The notes below the pieces were generated by a model that was given only the letters and a program-made list of their open reading frames with translations, did not search any database and was not told the origin of the DNA. Shown here piece after piece: positions 44,225-53,694 of a stretch of DNA of 64,000 nt; the stretch's first letter is position 1, and the number at the start of each line of letters is the position of its first letter. Origin of the DNA: Marinagarivorans cellulosilyticus (GTDB lineage: Bacteria; Pseudomonadota; Gammaproteobacteria; Pseudomonadales; Cellvibrionaceae); assembly GCF_021655555.1 (NCBI RefSeq), contig NZ_AP023086.1:3750685-3814684 (forward strand), written 5' to 3'. Made by a program: the position numbers and the translations under genes.

Positions 44225-47200
44225 TTGAAGCTCCATTTATGCCGCTTAATCGCGTGGGTTATTTTTTTGTTGTTGGTGCCATTAATCGCATACGCACAAC
44301 AATCCCCTGTACCCAAGCACTCCTCCCTCTTGCGCTTTGAGCATGTTTTTGAAGCATTTCCAGACGGTATTTCGCCTCACAGCAACCTGCCGCATATTAT
44401 TCAAGATAGCGCAGGCATGATGTGGTTTGCCGGTGATAGCCTTTATCGTTATGACGGCACGCAACTTTACCCTTACCAGCTCGACCCGATGAGTATATGT
44501 TCAAGTTTTATTACCGGGATGGCCATTGATCTCGACGGCATACTTTGGATCACTACTGAAAAAGGCGTATGCCAATACGTAGCCAATACTGACAAATTTA
44601 AACCATTTGGCCTACACACGGGGCAAGCGCTTTCGCGCAATGCAAGCGCAATAAATGTTAGCCCCAATAATGAGGTGTATATTGGCTTTAGTAGCGAGCT
44701 TGCCATTATTAACCCAGCGCGTACGGATATAACATTTCTTAGCTCCCCGCTTAAGTCGCAATACCACAACCGCAGCAATGAATTTCGCGCAATTTTTTTT
44801 GAATCAGCAAACAGCGTTTGGCTCGGCAGTTTAGCTTCTGGGCTAATTCATTTCTCCCCGAGTACGGGGTTTTTCGAGCACTACATGAATACGCCTGCAC
44901 AACCTAATTTATTGCCAAGCAATGATGTGCGTACGATAGCAATGGATAAACAAGGGGATCTGTGGTTTGGCATGCACCAAGGTGGCGTTAGCAAACTATT
45001 AAAAGACAAAAAAACGTTTCAACATTATTTGAATGACGATGACAGCTACAATTTAGGTAGCTCGTATATTTGGTCTATCAAATTAGATTCTACCGGGCAG
45101 CTTTGGCTGGCATCTGATGGCGGTGGCTTACTGGGCTACAACGCCGACAGCGATAGCTTCTTTGCTTATCGCCACGATGTGAACAATCGCAATAGTATTG
45201 CAAGTAATAAACCAACAACCGTGTACGAAGACAGCGCCAACAACCTTTGGGTAAGCTTATACCCAGAAGGCATTGATTTAATTAATCGCAGCAGCGCCGA
45301 TGTAAATCAGTTCTATGCAAATTCCAGCAGCACGCACAGTGTGAATGACAATGGCATATTAAGTATTTTTGAAGATTCGCAACAATCAATTTGGATTGGC
45401 ACTGAAAAAGGACTTAATCGTTTTAACAAAACCGCTTATACCTTCGAAAACTATTCAGACGGAAGCCAAGCATGGGCAATTCCCCAAGTACCAATCACTT
45501 ATATAGCAGAGGATCATAAGGGGCAATTGTGGTTCAGCACCTGGGGGGAAGGCCTGTATCGCGTTTCCCCTCAAAATCAGCAAGTGACCCATTTCGCGCC
45601 ATCAAAGACAAACCCAAACACTGTAGATGCAGCAAGATTCTGGGGTATATTGCCCGAAAGCGAGCACATTTTATTCGCATCTGAAGGGGTTCAAGGGATA
45701 TTACAATTCCGCTTTGACACGCAATCATTTAGCCGTATCCATCTAGTTGATGGCGGTTCCGCGTTTAATGGCACCCATGTATACAACGTATTGCGCGATA
45801 GCAAAGATAACTTGTGGATCGCCTCTATTGGGGGGCTTTATCGGCAGGCGCCCGCAGGGGAATTGGTCGAATTGTCTAGCGAAAGTTTTAATCCAAGCAC
45901 TATATCGAGCTTCCGAATTCGTAGCTTGTTTGAAGACAACCGCAATAACATTTGGGTCGGCACAGAGGATCAAGGAGTCTATATCTATAACCCCCAAAGT
46001 CAGCACTTTAAACACTTAGGGTTAGCGCAAGGGATACCCTCAAATAATATAACGAAAATTCAGCAGTCTCCCGATGGCGACATATGGCTATTTACCCGCA
46101 ATGGCTTGGCGCGTATTAATCAAACGAATCAAGCGGTCAAAGTTTTTAATAAAGCCCACGGTCTAGCCGATAGTAATTTTAACCGCGGAGCGGGATTTAT
46201 TGATAGCGACGGTACGCTATACGCCGGTGCAGCTAAAGGGTTGAGCATATTAAATGTACAAAGTTTAAAATCGAAAATACAGCACTTCCCCGTACACATT
46301 ACGGGCTTAAAGCTTTTCAACAAAACGATTAAAGCCGGTGAATACCCACTGGAAAATAAAAGTATTTTACAGGCCAAAGCCATCACTTTACGCCACACAG
46401 ATGATGTGTTTACCCTTAATTTTGCCGGCCTTAGTTATCCATTATCGCGCTGGAACCAATATGCTTATAGGCTAGAAGGTTATGACGCGACATGGAATTA
46501 TATTGGCAAAAACCACTCGGCCACCTATACCAATATTCCTGCGGGGAAATACACCTTTCATGTTAAAGCGCAAGACCAGCACGGTAACTGGAGCGACCAA
46601 CAAGACAGCCTAGCCATAACAATAAACCCTGCCCCCTGGCAAACGTGGTGGGCTTATGTAGGCTATATTCTGTTGGCAATACTAATATTGCAGGCACTTT
46701 TGTATTTACATGCGCAGCGTTTAAAATACCGAAAAGAAAAGTTGCTAAACGCCGAAATCATTCGTTTAAATGCAGTGCGCGAAGCCTTGCGAAGAGACTT
46801 TATGGCCGATATTTCGCACGAGTTACGCACACCCTTGTCAATCCTTACCGGCGAGGTCGAAGCGGTACAGGACGGCATACGTCCGCTGAGCATGGCAACC
46901 GTTGAATCTATACGCAGTGAAGTTACGATGATCAAAAAAATTGTTAATGACCTTTACGATTTAGCCCTTTCCGATTCCGGCGCTATGCAATGTAATATGA
47001 AAAAAGTGGATATTAGTCAGGTATTAACCCTAGCTGTTTCCCAAATGCAAATTAAATTCGAACAAAAATCCATCGAGCTTAAACTGAATATAGCGGCTAA
47101 GGGGCTTTTTGTGGAGGGCGACCAACAACGCTTACACCAATTGTTTTTAAATTTATTAGAAAATAGCTTTCGCTATACATTCAGCGAAGGAACACTAGCC

Positions 47201-47470
47201 ATTAGCGCCTACAAAAAAAATGCACAAGTGATTGTCGATTTTTCTGATACTGCCCCAGCCGTTGAAAAATACGCCTTGAATGATATTTTCAAGCGCTTTT
47301 ATACCGTTGACACCTCCCGCAATCGGGAGCACGGAGGTTCGGGTTTGGGGTTGTCTATTTGTAAAAACATCGCCCTGGCGCACGGGGCAAATATTAGCGC
47401 GCACCCTTCCCCGCTGGGAGGGCTGCGCATAAAGGTAGAATTCCCCTATTTTGGAAGTTCATCAATATAA
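44225..47470 (+). CDS. Propeller-domain histidine kinase (BaeS-like kinase core)
   Basis: 1081 residues, read from TTG 44225. The signal segment (IAWVIFLLLVPLIAYA) is followed by about twelve propeller repeats (for example LWFGMHQGGVSKLLKDKKTF) and Y_Y_Y (YRLEGYDATWNYIGKNHSA), then a membrane helix (VGYILLAILILQALLYL). The kinase core has HisKA FMADISHELRTPLSILTGEV, N-box LFLNLLENSFRYTF and G-box HGGSGLGLSI. The kinase and the downstream regulator closely follow E. coli BaeSR, yet the sensor part is a propeller typical of Bacteroidetes-like polysaccharide sensors. The adjacent regulator starts at its stop codon (TAATG). Confidence 0.9.
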   Translation: MKLHLCRLIAWVIFLLLVPLIAYAQQSPVPKHSSLLRFEHVFEAFPDGISPHSNLPHIIQDSAGMMWFAGDSLYRYDGTQLYPYQLDPMSICSSFITGMAIDLDGILWITTEKGVCQYVANTDKFKPFGLHTGQALSRNASAINVSPNNEVYIGFSSELAIINPARTDITFLSSPLKSQYHNRSNEFRAIFFESANSVWLGSLASGLIHFSPSTGFFEHYMNTPAQPNLLPSNDVRTIAMDKQGDLWFGMHQGGVSKLLKDKKTFQHYLNDDDSYNLGSSYIWSIKLDSTGQLWLASDGGGLLGYNADSDSFFAYRHDVNNRNSIASNKPTTVYEDSANNLWVSLYPEGIDLINRSSADVNQFYANSSSTHSVNDNGILSIFEDSQQSIWIGTEKGLNRFNKTAYTFENYSDGSQAWAIPQVPITYIAEDHKGQLWFSTWGEGLYRVSPQNQQVTHFAPSKTNPNTVDAARFWGILPESEHILFASEGVQGILQFRFDTQSFSRIHLVDGGSAFNGTHVYNVLRDSKDNLWIASIGGLYRQAPAGELVELSSESFNPSTISSFRIRSLFEDNRNNIWVGTEDQGVYIYNPQSQHFKHLGLAQGIPSNNITKIQQSPDGDIWLFTRNGLARINQTNQAVKVFNKAHGLADSNFNRGAGFIDSDGTLYAGAAKGLSILNVQSLKSKIQHFPVHITGLKLFNKTIKAGEYPLENKSILQAKAITLRHTDDVFTLNFAGLSYPLSRWNQYAYRLEGYDATWNYIGKNHSATYTNIPAGKYTFHVKAQDQHGNWSDQQDSLAITINPAPWQTWWAYVGYILLAILILQALLYLHAQRLKYRKEKLLNAEIIRLNAVREALRRDFMADISHELRTPLSILTGEVEAVQDGIRPLSMATVESIRSEVTMIKKIVNDLYDLALSDSGAMQCNMKKVDISQVLTLAVSQMQIKFEQKSIELKLNIAAKGLFVEGDQQRLHQLFLNLLENSFRYTFSEGTLAISAYKKNAQVIVDFSDTAPAVEKYALNDIFKRFYTVDTSRNREHGGSGLGLSICKNIALAHGANISAHPSPLGGLRIKVEFPYFGSSSI

Positions 47471-48165
47471 TGTCTAACTTTGAAGGTAAAGAAGTGCTCA
47501 TCATTGAGGACGAGCAAAAAATAGCCGACTTAATCGTTGATTATTTAAACGCCAGCGATATTGCTACCCACTGGGTAAGCGATGGAGCTAAAGCACTTGA
47601 TGTTTTTACACAAAGACAACCTGCATTAGTATTACTGGATGTATTGCTGCCAGGCACTGACGGTTTTAAACTTTGCAAAAGCATTCGTGCTTTATCCCAA
47701 GTACCCATTATTATGGTAACTGCCAAAGTCGAGGAGAACGATCGCTTAGAAGGTTTTGATTTAGGTGCCGACGATTATATCTGTAAACCTTTTAGCCCTC
47801 GTGAATTGGTTTATCGGGTGAAAGCCATCTTAAATAGAACACCCAATATTACAGCCCCCCCAGAAGACGCGAACAACTGCCCCCTTCACCTTGACCCCAA
47901 AACATTCAAAGCCACTTTTCTATCAGTTGATTTAGAAGTAACACCCGTAGAATTTAAACTGTTGACGACACTGTCTGACCAAATGGGGAGAATTTTTAGC
48001 CGCGATGAGTTGCTCGATCACGTCTACCCTGGGCACCGGATCGTCAATGACCGAACCATTGATAGCCACATCAAGAACCTGCGTAAAAAAATGAAGGCCA
48101 TTGCCCCTGATATAGAGCTTATTCAATCGGTATATGGCGTGGGTTATAAAATAGAGGGCCTTTAA
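47470..48165 (+). CDS. OmpR-family response regulator, BaeR-like
   Basis: 231 residues. The receiver has EDEQK, phosphoacceptor Asp in LVLLDVLLPGTDG, Thr in VTAKVEENDRLEGFDLGADD and Lys in CKPFSPREL. The DNA-binding winged helix ends HIKNLRKKMKAIA-type then SVYGVGYKIEG. The VTAK and GADDYICKP segments closely match BaeR. It is translated coupled with the kinase (TAATG). Confidence 0.95.
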   Translation: MSNFEGKEVLIIEDEQKIADLIVDYLNASDIATHWVSDGAKALDVFTQRQPALVLLDVLLPGTDGFKLCKSIRALSQVPIIMVTAKVEENDRLEGFDLGADDYICKPFSPRELVYRVKAILNRTPNITAPPEDANNCPLHLDPKTFKATFLSVDLEVTPVEFKLLTTLSDQMGRIFSRDELLDHVYPGHRIVNDRTIDSHIKNLRKKMKAIAPDIELIQSVYGVGYKIEGL

Positions 48166-48599
48166 TGAAGGATCGACCGGCAAAGTATTAGGTTTACCCC
48201 TTCGCATATAACCCTGTCGGTTTAATCGAATAGATTTGAATGCTGTTTGATTTCGCCTTCAGTTTAGTTAAGATGGCTAGCGATTTGGCTTGGGCAAGTT
48301 TTCGTAGAACGAAAGGGTCTGTGCGCTGAGGCCACCAGCAATCAACCCTAATCCTTTGAGCCGATACAGTTGGTCACCCGTACTTACGGCTGGATGCTTT
48401 TCTTGATGGGTTAGTAGCATTCGTTTTCTCATCCAGTAAACTATTCGTTATATTATCTCGTCCACGCTTGCGCTCGCGCTACAGGTTGCCCACTACATTA
48501 ACTCCTGGGCTATTGACTATAAATTTCCACAGCTAAATCAGGTAAGATCACAAAAAAAGCGCTTTTTAAGAGATGCCTATAACATCATTTGAGGATTGT
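48166..48599. other. Intergenic stretch, repeat-family remnant at its end
   Basis: About 430 bp with no supported gene. The end at 48561-48577 (CTTTTTAAGAGATGCC) resembles the terminal repeat of family 1 and is probably a remnant; a reading frame that starts inside it (48573) is disregarded in favour of 48600. Confidence 0.45.
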
Positions 48600-49475
48600 A
48601 TGATTAGACTACTAACGATGGCTTTGCTGTGCGTATTCAGCGCCAATGCTATTTCACACGGCATGTCCGCTGAAGATCAAGCCAGAATACTCAACGCGGG
48701 GCACTTAGAATATATGCATCTGGGTGCGACGCATATGTTGTCTGGCTACGATCATTTGCTGTTTCTTTTCGGGGTGATGTTTTTCTTAACGCGGTTTCGC
48801 GATATTTTAAAATTTATTACAGCGTTTACCGTTGGCCATTCAATTACGTTGGTATTGGCAACACTATGGGGAATCACCGCCAATTACTATTTGGTTGATG
48901 CTGTTATCGCTTTAACGGTATGTTACAAAGCGTTTGACAACCTCGATGGTTTTAAAAAATATTTCCAAATGTCTTCGCCGAATTTAACCTCGATGGTGTT
49001 TATATTCGGTTTAATCCATGGTTTTGGCTTATCGACACGACTGCAACAATTGCCCTTGGGCGATAATGGCCTTGTGTTGAAAATCCTATCTTTCAACATC
49101 GGCGTTGAAGTGGGACAAATCATTGCATTGTGCGTGATGTTCGTTATTTTGCTCGCGTGGCGAAAAACGGCATCGTTCCATCGATTTAGCAAAGCGGCCA
49201 ATGCGGCATTAATGATGGCCGGTGGGTTGTTATTGTTGATGCAATTACACGGTTACTTACACACGGCACATCCCCACGACTTTCCGTTGAATCAGGATGA
49301 TCACCATCACGCTCACGAAGATATGCAGCGAACATTGGCGCCTATATCAAACACCCCTAAGACGTTCGACCTCGGCACCAACAGCTTTCCTGGGCTATTA
49401 CCCGAACAGCAAAAAGAGCAAAAATATCAACCTGACGAGCATTCACACGATGGCGAACACTATCACTCCCACTAA
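48600..49475 (+). CDS. HupE/UreJ-like membrane protein with His-rich C-terminus
   Basis: 291 residues from ATG 48600 (GAGG site upstream). The signal is MIRLLTMALLCVFSANAIS, followed by LGATHMLSGYDHLLFLFGVMFFL, the HupE/UreJ_2 motif, then several helices including IFGLIHGFGLSTRL. The C-terminus is His-rich (DDHHHAHEDM, then HSHDGEHYHSH). HupE-like proteins move nickel or other metals; here the tail supports metal binding, but the ion is unknown. Confidence 0.85.
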   Translation: MIRLLTMALLCVFSANAISHGMSAEDQARILNAGHLEYMHLGATHMLSGYDHLLFLFGVMFFLTRFRDILKFITAFTVGHSITLVLATLWGITANYYLVDAVIALTVCYKAFDNLDGFKKYFQMSSPNLTSMVFIFGLIHGFGLSTRLQQLPLGDNGLVLKILSFNIGVEVGQIIALCVMFVILLAWRKTASFHRFSKAANAALMMAGGLLLLMQLHGYLHTAHPHDFPLNQDDHHHAHEDMQRTLAPISNTPKTFDLGTNSFPGLLPEQQKEQKYQPDEHSHDGEHYHSH

Positions 49476-49499
49476 TCCCAACAAATTAAAGCTAAGGCC

Positions 49500-49623
49500 C
49501 GCCAGACCTATAGCTCCCGCTTTGGCGGCGAGGCCTGCTTACCTAGCCAAACGACGGTTTTTACCGTTAGGGGAGCAACTTTTGTTCTGGCTTTCACAAA
49601 AAATTACTACTTTCAGAGACGCC
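49500..49623. repeat. Degenerate copy D of dispersed repeat family 1
   Basis: Right end ATTACTACTTTCAGAGACGCC (49603-49623) and the preceding GGAGCAACTTTTGTTCTGG match copy A's right half (GGGAGCAACTTCTGCCC and ATTACT/ATTTTTAGAGGTGCC type) with several substitutions. The left limit is uncertain. It ends 53 bp before the recombinase start. Confidence 0.45.
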
Positions 49624-49676
49624 TTCGAGTCACAATCCCCGAGCTAACAGTTAGTCCATTCAAAATAAGGCTTATT

Positions 49677-50921
49677 ATGGCAATCCCTACCCCCGTTGCG
49701 CTTTACCCAAGCTATAAAGATTTCAAGGACTTTGCCTTTGAGGAGTTTAACCAACTTGAACATTTTTTAAGCAGCGGCGACGATTGGCGTATGCCGCATT
49801 GGCAATGGGGTTTGGAGTTTTTAAATTATACTGGGCGCAACAAATCCGAGCATACCTTTACCCGCTTTCGCACAGAGGTAGAGCGCTTTTTACTGTGGCT
49901 TTTTTTAATTAAGTTAAAACCCATGTCGCAGCTGGGAAAAGCCGATATTCTAGAATATGCCGACTTTTGCTGGCAGCCACCGGTTAACTGGATTTGCCTA
50001 GCCAACCACGAAAAATTCCTGTTTGAAAATGGCCGCTATATACAGAACCCAGCTTGGGCGCCATTTAAATTAAAGTTAGCTAAAGGGCTAGACCTTAACA
50101 AAGCTACGCCTGACAAAAAAAAATATAAACCCTCCCAGCAAACATTGACCGCCACCTTCACGGCCATCATTGCCTTTTATAAGTACCTAATGAATGAAGA
50201 ATACCTTTATGGCAACCCAGCGCAAATCGCCAAAACCGATTGCAGGCATTTTATAAAGGATGCACAGGTAAAGGAGGTAAGGCGGCTTACGCAGGAGCAA
50301 TGGCAATATGTGCACGCCGTTACCTTGGCAAAAGCCAACGAAGATCCAGACTACGAGCGCAGCCTATTTATTATCTCTGCCCTTAAAACATTGTTTTTAC
50401 GGATATCCGAATTATCTGAGCGGGCACAATGGTCACCACTGATGAGCCATTTTTGGCAAGATGCCGATAAAAACTGGTGGTTAAAAATTTATGGCAAAGG
50501 CCGTAAGCTGCGCGACATTACTGTACCAGATAGCTTTATTGATTATTTAAAACGCTACCGCGCTTACCGGGGACTAAGCCCTTTGCCCTCCTCGGGTGAA
50601 AACGAGCCCATCGTTGAAAAACTGCGAGGCCGCGGCGGCATGACCTCGCGCCAGCTATCGCGCATCGTGCAAGATATATTCGACTTGGCCTACGAAAAAA
50701 TGTGTCGTGTAGAAGGTGAAGATAATGCCCGCAAGCTTAAAGAGGCCTCTAGCCATTGGTTGCGCCATACCGGTGCCAGCATGGAAGTAGAGCGCGGCCG
50801 CGCATTAAAGGACTTATCCGAAGATTTAGGTCACGCAAGCATGGCTACAACAGATACCGTTTACGTGCAAACAGAGAACCGCATTCGGGCCGAAAGCGGC
50901 AAGCACCGCAAAGTTGATTAA
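49677..50921 (+). CDS. Tyrosine recombinase/integrase
   Basis: 414 residues with an N-terminal core-binding domain. Catalytic residues are visible: Arg in LFLRISEL, Lys in KGRKLRD, His and Arg in SSHWLRHTGAS, His in DLGHASM and Tyr in TDTVYVQTENR. It is not next to phage, transposon or attachment sequences that I can see, so it looks like a stand-alone chromosomal recombinase. A 6-bp GC hairpin (50922-50940) follows the stop. Confidence 0.92.
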   Translation: MAIPTPVALYPSYKDFKDFAFEEFNQLEHFLSSGDDWRMPHWQWGLEFLNYTGRNKSEHTFTRFRTEVERFLLWLFLIKLKPMSQLGKADILEYADFCWQPPVNWICLANHEKFLFENGRYIQNPAWAPFKLKLAKGLDLNKATPDKKKYKPSQQTLTATFTAIIAFYKYLMNEEYLYGNPAQIAKTDCRHFIKDAQVKEVRRLTQEQWQYVHAVTLAKANEDPDYERSLFIISALKTLFLRISELSERAQWSPLMSHFWQDADKNWWLKIYGKGRKLRDITVPDSFIDYLKRYRAYRGLSPLPSSGENEPIVEKLRGRGGMTSRQLSRIVQDIFDLAYEKMCRVEGEDNARKLKEASSHWLRHTGASMEVERGRALKDLSEDLGHASMATTDTVYVQTENRIRAESGKHRKVD

Positions 50922-51014
50922 CAGGCCAATTTTCGGCCTGACCAAATATTTTGGCTAATTGCTAACTCAAGCGCTAGAATGTTCGCCCATCAAAGCTAAA
51001 GCGAGAAGCACACA

Positions 51015-51521
51015 GTGGTAGACCAATTTTGGGCGCAGGCCTTGGGCATGCTAAGTTTTGCGCTCGGCCTTTTTTGTTTTTTTCAAAAAGACGATGCTCG
51101 CCTCAAATACGTAATGCTGGCCGTTACCCTTAATAATGCAGTGCACTTTGCGCTACTTGGCGCTACAACCTCCGTCATTGCCGCCCTATTTTCGGCTGTG
51201 CGCACCGGTGCGTCGCTTTACACCTCATCAAAGTATGTTGCCTATGCTTTTATTCTGGGGGTACTGGTTTTTGGTGCTTATGCCGCGCAAAGTTGGCTAG
51301 ATATGCTGCCGGTAATTGGCGCATCTATCGGGACTTACGCACTCTTTTGCCTTAATGGCATCCCCATGCGGGTAGCACTGCTAGGCGGCACCCTGTGCTG
51401 GCTGATCAACAACGTGCTGATTGGCTCGATCGGCGGTAGTTTGCTGGAACTGTCGCTTTTGGTTGTTAACCTAAACACCATACGCAGGCTACATTTGACT
51501 GCACTAAAACCCCAGCATTAG
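51015..51521 (+). CDS. YgjV-family inner-membrane protein
   Basis: 168 residues, GTG start at 51015. Five or so hydrophobic segments, an N-terminal LGMLSFALGLFCFFQKDDARL and the motif VGAVRTGASL-like (SAVRTGASLYTSSKY), plus C-terminal CWLINNVLIGSIGGSLLELS, match the YgjV family of unknown function. It is an isolated gene after the recombinase. Confidence 0.8.
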   Translation: MVDQFWAQALGMLSFALGLFCFFQKDDARLKYVMLAVTLNNAVHFALLGATTSVIAALFSAVRTGASLYTSSKYVAYAFILGVLVFGAYAAQSWLDMLPVIGASIGTYALFCLNGIPMRVALLGGTLCWLINNVLIGSIGGSLLELSLLVVNLNTIRRLHLTALKPQH

Positions 51522-51538
51522 CGCAATTTAACGGTTTT

Positions 51539-51940
51539 AATGAACCCGCCCAGCAACTTTGGAAAGCCAAAACCAATACTTTGGTCATACCAATATGCGA
51601 TAGCGGTCACAGTGTTTGGCCCGAGGTGTCGATATGATGGCACGACAGTCGGACAGTGGCTATAGATCCTTGGCGCGACTTAACACACGAGAAGTTTGAT
51701 GACGGCTTTTTCTAGAGCAACTACACCCTAGTGCGCTTTGCCGATACGATTGTGTTTTAGATAATATATAGCGGGCAAATCTGATTACATCAACTACGTA
51801 TTGGCTACTGCAGGCAAAGATGGCCTAGCGCCCCTTAACTCAGCCAAAACACTAGGGCGAGACGCCTTTTTGGAATACCACGGGCGCGCTATTTGTAACA
51901 GTGCCCTAGGCGCTCGCCGGCAACGCCAATGCAGTCACAG
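51539..51940 (+). pseudogene. Decayed coding sequence with stops and a frameshift
   Basis: Reading from 51539 gives coherent peptide (for example SVWPEVSI then WHDSRTVAIDPWRDLTHE, and SNYTLVRFADTIVF) broken by in-frame stop codons. A +1 shift continues as YINYVLATAGKDGLAPL and LGRDAFLEYHGRAI. A terminator hairpin follows directly. This suggests a remnant of a protein gene; the family is not recognised. Confidence 0.4.
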
Positions 51941-51960
51941 CCTGCGACTAATATGAATAG

Positions 51961-51988
51961 AAGGCCCCTATTTTAAGGGGCCTTTTTT
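51961..51988 (+). terminator. Rho-independent terminator
   Basis: Perfect 9-bp stem AAGGCCCCT / AGGGGCCTT, six-base loop, followed by TTTTTT. It sits just after the decayed coding sequence, which supports that a functional gene once ended here. Confidence 0.85.
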
Positions 51989-52166
51989 ATGTTGATTAAA
52001 TAGAAATCGCTTCTTTAGCATCTTAAAGGTTGAGGAAAAATTCTGTGGCGGCTAATATGGCCTTACCAATTTTTAACATTGCGTAACCCTATAAGTTTTA
52101 CCACCAAATAATCCATCGCAAGAAAATAAAAGGTGTACTCCCAAGTGGTAGCACCCAACTATAAAT

Positions 52167-53174
52167 ATGCGGCACACATTCATGATTAAACCAATTTTCA
52201 CCATTTTCGCTTCCGTTACACTTTTGCTATTGCTCGGCGCATGCCAAAAGAACGACCGCCAACAAACGCTTAAGCTTGCCCACACATTAAATATCGATCA
52301 CCCAGTGCATAAAGCGCTTATCTATATGGCCGAGCGACTTAAGGAAAAGTCTTATGGCGCTATGGCTATCGATATATACCCTAGCGGCCAGCTTGGTGGC
52401 GAGCGCGAATTAATCGAACTTTTACAAATCGGCAGCCTAGCCATGACAAAAGTTTCGTCTAGCCCGCTAGAAGAATTCATCGACGAAATGAAAGTATTCA
52501 GCACCCCTTACCTGTTTGAAGATAACGATCATTTTTGGCGAACGCTTAATGGGGATGTAGGCCGCCACATCTTACTTTCGGGTGAATCTGTGTTTTTGCG
52601 TGGCCTTGGTTTTTACGATGCAGGCAGCCGAAGCTTTTACAGCGTCAACAAACCCATACACACTCCCGATGATTTGGCCGGCCTAAAAATACGCGTACAG
52701 CAAAGTCAATCAGCGATTCAAATGGTCAACACCCTAGGTGGCAGCGCCACACCTATCGCGTGGGGCGAACTTTATACTGCGCTACAACAAGGTGTTGTTG
52801 ATGGTGCCGAGAATAACCCTCCTAGTTTCTGGTCATCAAAGCATTTCGAAGTGGCAAAGTATTACACCCTCGATGAACACACAATGGTGCCGGATATTAT
52901 CCTTATCAGCCAATACACATGGGACCACCTAAACCCACAACAACAGGGTTGGCTACAAAGCGCAATGGACGAATCAGTTGTCTATCAACGTAAGTTATGG
53001 GCCGAAGCCACAGAAGAAGCGCTTGAAGCCGTAGCAGCCGCCGGTGTGGAAATCATCAGGCCAAATAAAGCGCCCTACCAACAAAAGGTTCAATCCGCGG
53101 CGGCCTCTGCTGCCCAGAACCAACCCCAAATCAATAAAGACATTATTAATAAAATCAAATTACTCCGCAAATAG
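52167..53174 (+). CDS. dctP: TRAP transporter substrate-binding lipoprotein DctP
   Basis: 335 residues; ATG 52182 (MIKPIFTIF) is an equally possible start, with lipobox LLLGAC. The DctP motif LKLAHTLNIDHPVHKAL and the conserved Arg in GLKIRVQQSQSAIQMVNTLG (substrate carboxylate clamp), then DGAENNPPSFWSSKHFEVAKYY, are intact. It binds an organic acid, possibly a uronate or dicarboxylate. Operon dctPQM continues with gaps of 10 and 3 bp. Confidence 0.93.
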   Translation: MRHTFMIKPIFTIFASVTLLLLLGACQKNDRQQTLKLAHTLNIDHPVHKALIYMAERLKEKSYGAMAIDIYPSGQLGGERELIELLQIGSLAMTKVSSSPLEEFIDEMKVFSTPYLFEDNDHFWRTLNGDVGRHILLSGESVFLRGLGFYDAGSRSFYSVNKPIHTPDDLAGLKIRVQQSQSAIQMVNTLGGSATPIAWGELYTALQQGVVDGAENNPPSFWSSKHFEVAKYYTLDEHTMVPDIILISQYTWDHLNPQQQGWLQSAMDESVVYQRKLWAEATEEALEAVAAAGVEIIRPNKAPYQQKVQSAAASAAQNQPQINKDIINKIKLLRK

Positions 53175-53184
53175 AGTGTAACGC

Positions 53185-53691
53185 ATGTCTACCGTCGTTC
53201 TTATTTCAACAAGGCTAGAAAAAGCCCTTTCTAATTTTTTGGCCTTCCTAATGGCTGCCATGGTAATAGATGTACTGTGGCAAGTGATATCGCGCTTCGC
53301 GCTAGCCGACCCAAGCTCCTACACAGAGGAGCTCGCACGCTTTCTTTTAATGTGGGTAGGTTTGCTCGGTGCAGCCTATGCCTACCGCAAGCACTCTCAT
53401 CTAAGCTTAGACTTAGTGATTAAATCCGTTTCGCCGGCCGCTCAAATTCGATTAAACCGGTTTATTCAATGCGTAACCTTTACGTTTGCTTTATGCGTGA
53501 TGGTGTTTGGCGGATATAAATTAATGGCACTGACCCTAAGCCTTAAACAAAATTCTGCTGCACTGGGTATACCGATGGGATGGGTTTATGCCTGCATCCC
53601 AATAAGCGGCTTATTTATTTGTTGGTTTGCATTCGATAATTTCATCCATGCTGGATCACATTCAGAAAACAACAATAACTCAAAGGTGTAA
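53185..53691 (+). CDS. dctQ: TRAP transporter small permease DctQ
   Basis: 168 residues with four membrane helices and the DctQ motif TEELARFLLMWVGLLGAAYAYRKHSHL. It forms the small membrane subunit with DctM. It is 10 bp after dctP. Confidence 0.92.
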   Translation: MSTVVLISTRLEKALSNFLAFLMAAMVIDVLWQVISRFALADPSSYTEELARFLLMWVGLLGAAYAYRKHSHLSLDLVIKSVSPAAQIRLNRFIQCVTFTFALCVMVFGGYKLMALTLSLKQNSAALGIPMGWVYACIPISGLFICWFAFDNFIHAGSHSENNNNSKV

Positions 53692-53694
53692 GTC

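Larger units (their letters stand above)
51522..52166. other. Long gap holding the decayed gene and a terminator
   Basis: 645 bp between the YgjV-like gene and the TRAP operon. It contains the probable pseudogene (51539-51940), the terminator (51961-51988) and the promoter region of dctP; nothing else is recognised. Confidence 0.45.

Noticed and set aside
49677..50921. Prophage or integrative element around the recombinase
   Set aside because: I find no tRNA, att-like direct repeats or phage genes beside it.
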